Shown: positions 62,102-64,000 of the stretch, piece by piece
How the letters are laid out: each line of letters opens with the position of its first letter
How positions within the stretch are numbered: the stretch's first letter is position 1
Assembly: GCF_003952425.1 (NCBI RefSeq)
Contig: NZ_CP034449.1
Coordinates: 4,278,001 to 4,342,000 of the forward strand
Length of the DNA: 64,000 nt
Direction: 5' to 3'
Source of the DNA: Mesorhizobium sp. M2A.F.Ca.ET.046.03.2.1
GTDB lineage: Bacteria; Pseudomonadota; Alphaproteobacteria; Rhizobiales; Rhizobiaceae
Notes under the pieces: model-generated
The model's input: the letters and a program-made list of their open reading frames with translations, nothing else
What the model was told of the DNA's origin: nothing
Database searches by the model: none
Translations under genes and position numbers: made by a program

Positions 62102-64000
62102 ATGATGCTTCTGGAACGGCAGCCGCAGCTGCAGCAGATGGATGCCCTGTTGGCGGACGCAATCGGGGGCCGCGGCCGCATCGTGGTCGTCTTGGGCGAG
62201 GCCGGCGCCGGCAAGACGGCGCTGGTCGAGGCGTTCGCGAGCCGGCTGGATGATGGCCTGACAATGCTTCGCAGCGCCTGCGAGGACCTCTCCATTCCCG
62301 ATCCGCTGGGGCCTCTTCACGATCTGGCCCGCGACGCGCATTGGGAACTGCCGCGGGTGCTCGACGACCGCCAGGTGCAGCGGCTGCCCTTGTTTTCCGA
62401 GGCGCTCGACGTCTTCGAGGCGAAAGGCCCGTGCCTGCTCGTCATCGAAGACCTGCACTGGGCGGACGACGCGACGCTCGATTTCGTGCGCTTCCTCGGC
62501 CGGCGCATCGCCAACACCCACATCCTGCTTCTGATCACGGCGCGGACCGACCGCAGCGAAGGACAGATGCGCGTGCGCCGGGCGCTCGGCGAGATCCCGG
62601 CCGGCAATGTCGTGCGTATCGACGTGCCGCTGCTCAGCGAAAGCGCCGTGCTGTCGCTGGCCGCAACCGCCGAGCGCGACGGCGAGGCGATCTACCGGGC
62701 AAGCGCCGGTAACGCCTTCTTCGTCACCGAGCTGCTCGCCGCCGAAGGCGATGGCGCCTTGCCGGCAAGCGTGCGCGACGCCGTGCTGGCGCGCGCCGAA
62801 AAACTGTCGCCGGGCGCGCGCTCGATGCTCGACGCCGTCTCGGTGTTTCCGCGCCGCGCCGACGCCTGGGCGCTGAGCGGCCTTTGCGGGATTGCCGCCG
62901 CCGGCCAGCTCGCCGAATGCGTCGCCAACGGCCTGCTCGAGGATTTCGGCGACGGCTATGCCTTCCGGCACGAGATCGCCCGCACGGCCATCGAGATGGC
63001 GCTGACGCCAAGCAAACGGCGCGAATACAATGAACGCGCCCTGGCAGCCTTGCGCGAAAACCCGCAAGTGGCCACTGCCAGGTTGGTGCATCATGCCGTG
63101 GAAGCGCAGAACCTGGAGGTGGTGCGCGAGCTCGCGCCGGCGGCGGCGCGCGAGGCTTCGCGGGTCGGCGCGCATCGCGACGCGGTGGGCTATTACGAGG
63201 TTGCCCTGCGCTATGCGGATATGCTGCCGGTCGACAAGCGAGCCGAGCTCTATGAGGGCCATGCTTTCGAGTGCCACCTGATCGGCCGCGTCGAGGCGGC
63301 GATGGAAGCGCAGGGCCAGGCGCGCCAGTTGCGCCAGGCGCAGGGCGATCGGGTCAAGGAGGGCGACGGTCTACGCTGCCTGTCGCGCTTTGCCTACCTG
63401 CTCGGCGATCGCGAGGCCGCGGACCGGTTCGGAGCGCAGGCCGTGGAGCTTCTGGAGACAGCGCCTGACGGCCCTGAACTCGCCATGGCTTATTCCAACC
63501 TCTCGCAGCTGGCGATGCTCGCCGAACGGCTCGAGGACACGCTCATGCTCGGCGGCAAGGCCGTGGAGCTGGCGGAGCGGCTCAACCGGCCGGATATTCT
63601 GTGTCATGCGCTGAACAATGTCGGCGCCGCCGGGCAATGGCTGGACTTCGCCAAGGGGCGGCGCGATCTCGCCCGCAGCCTGGGAATCGCATTGTCGGGA
63701 AACTTCCAGGAACATGCGGCGCGCGCCTTCACCAACTGCGCCTGCGTCGAGATGAACAGGCTCAACTTCAAGGAGGCGTCCTCGTTGCTGGAGCGCGGCA
63801 TCGGCTACTGCGTCGAGAACGATCTCGCGACATGGCGCGACTACATGCGCGGCGTGCAGGCGCAGCTGCTGCTGAGGCTCGGCCTCTGGGACGACGCCGC
63901 GGCGGTGGCGCATGAGGTTGTCGATGATGAAGCAACGACGCCGTTGGTACGCTATCCATCGCTCGTCGCGCTGGCACGCTTGCGCATCCGCCGCGGCGAC
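62102..64000 (+). CDS. LuxR/MalT-like AAA ATPase regulator (C-terminus off window)
   Basis: 633 codons are present and the frame stays open to the window end. The P-loop is GEAGAGKT (32-39), Walker B is LLVIEDLHWADD, and a winged-helix stretch and then many TPR-like helix pairs follow (AMAYSNLSQLAMLAERLEDT). A C-terminal LuxR HTH is expected in this class but lies outside the window. Such STAND-type regulators sense a ligand with the TPR part and bind DNA. ATG 62102 follows GAGAGAGC; ATG 62075 is possible. Confidence 0.82.
   Translation, partial: MMLLERQPQLQQMDALLADAIGGRGRIVVVLGEAGAGKTALVEAFASRLDDGLTMLRSACEDLSIPDPLGPLHDLARDAHWELPRVLDDRQVQRLPLFSEALDVFEAKGPCLLVIEDLHWADDATLDFVRFLGRRIANTHILLLITARTDRSEGQMRVRRALGEIPAGNVVRIDVPLLSESAVLSLAATAERDGEAIYRASAGNAFFVTELLAAEGDGALPASVRDAVLARAEKLSPGARSMLDAVSVFPRRADAWALSGLCGIAAAGQLAECVANGLLEDFGDGYAFRHEIARTAIEMALTPSKRREYNERALAALRENPQVATARLVHHAVEAQNLEVVRELAPAAAREASRVGAHRDAVGYYEVALRYADMLPVDKRAELYEGHAFECHLIGRVEAAMEAQGQARQLRQAQGDRVKEGDGLRCLSRFAYLLGDREAADRFGAQAVELLETAPDGPELAMAYSNLSQLAMLAERLEDTLMLGGKAVELAERLNRPDILCHALNNVGAAGQWLDFAKGRRDLARSLGIALSGNFQEHAARAFTNCACVEMNRLNFKEASSLLERGIGYCVENDLATWRDYMRGVQAQLLLRLGLWDDAAAVAHEVVDDEATTPLVRYPSLVALARLRIRRGD

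Noticed and set aside
62051-63277. 408-codon minus-strand frame over the LuxR-like ATPase gene
   Set aside because: It has no recognisable domain, while the plus strand has P-loop and Walker B motifs.

Overview
The window looks like a chromosomal segment of an alphaproteobacterium of the order Rhizobiales, most likely Mesorhizobium or a close relative. The evidence is the high GC content, the gene content (ftsEX with a CtrA-type box, lysA-lptM-argH-tlpA, etfBA with a PduO-type adenosyltransferase and a 3-hydroxybutyryl-CoA dehydrogenase, a SigF-NrsF pair, ugpBAEC), and several families of intergenic palindromic repeats, one of which resembles the rhizobial RIME mosaic. The genus call is an inference from gene content and repeats; no 16S rRNA gene is present. 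Nearly all of the window is core or housekeeping-type chromosome.

Layout. 1-7.5 kb: the end of a PfkB-family sugar kinase, a DUF2125 envelope protein, a ChaC-type cyclotransferase, an aldo/keto reductase, a LysE exporter, an acyltransferase (plsC type), a LysR regulator divergent from a PNPOx-fold protein, and a YdcF-type protein. 7.6-11.3 kb: ftsX-ftsE, divergent from a small membrane protein, then hypoxanthine phosphoribosyltransferase and a receiver-only response regulator. 11.3-21.3 kb: an EamA exporter divergent from a LysR regulator, a TIGR02302-type large membrane protein, a threonine dehydratase-like enzyme, lysA, an LptM-like lipoprotein, argH, and divergent tlpA.

21.3-25.2 kb: a solitary, visibly less GC-rich gene for a 1,214-residue P-loop STAND NTPase with an N-terminal restriction-endonuclease-like segment. 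It is bordered on both sides by repeat remnants, and its last ~55 codons lie out of frame after a G5 run. It is the best candidate in the window for an accessory, probably anti-phage, system.

25.5-34.8 kb: an MHYT-GGDEF-EAL c-di-GMP enzyme, an EEP-family phosphodiesterase, and the ugpBAEC glycerol-3-phosphate ABC importer followed by a metallophosphoesterase suited to cleaving glycerophosphodiesters. 34.8-39.3 kb: a VapBC toxin-antitoxin pair with a clear palindromic operator, and an fbpABC ferric-iron importer with a RirA-type IRO box. 39.5-42.8 kb: SigF-NrsF with its own SigF-type promoter, and a PAS-GGDEF protein. 42.8-48.3 kb: beta-oxidation/electron-transfer genes (hbd, etfA, etfB), then rhomboid protease, cobalamin adenosyltransferase, a HIG1-like small protein and an SDR, all on the minus strand.

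48.3-54.7 kb: a YihY membrane protein, a DMT exporter, a small membrane protein, gluQRS, an AlkA-type glycosylase, an HNH endonuclease, dsbB, a YqaA-like protein and tRNA-Leu(CAA). 54.8-56.3 kb: an orphan ABC transmembrane domain and a gene-poor stretch with a perfect FixK/FNR-type palindrome. 56.3-60.3 kb: a three-gene operon (polysaccharide flippase, CelD-type GNAT acyltransferase, secreted beta-propeller). 60.6-64 kb: three small minus-strand genes and the start of a large LuxR/MalT-like ATPase that runs off the window.

Many long frames antisense to these genes are open because of the GC-rich codon pattern; they were not counted as genes.
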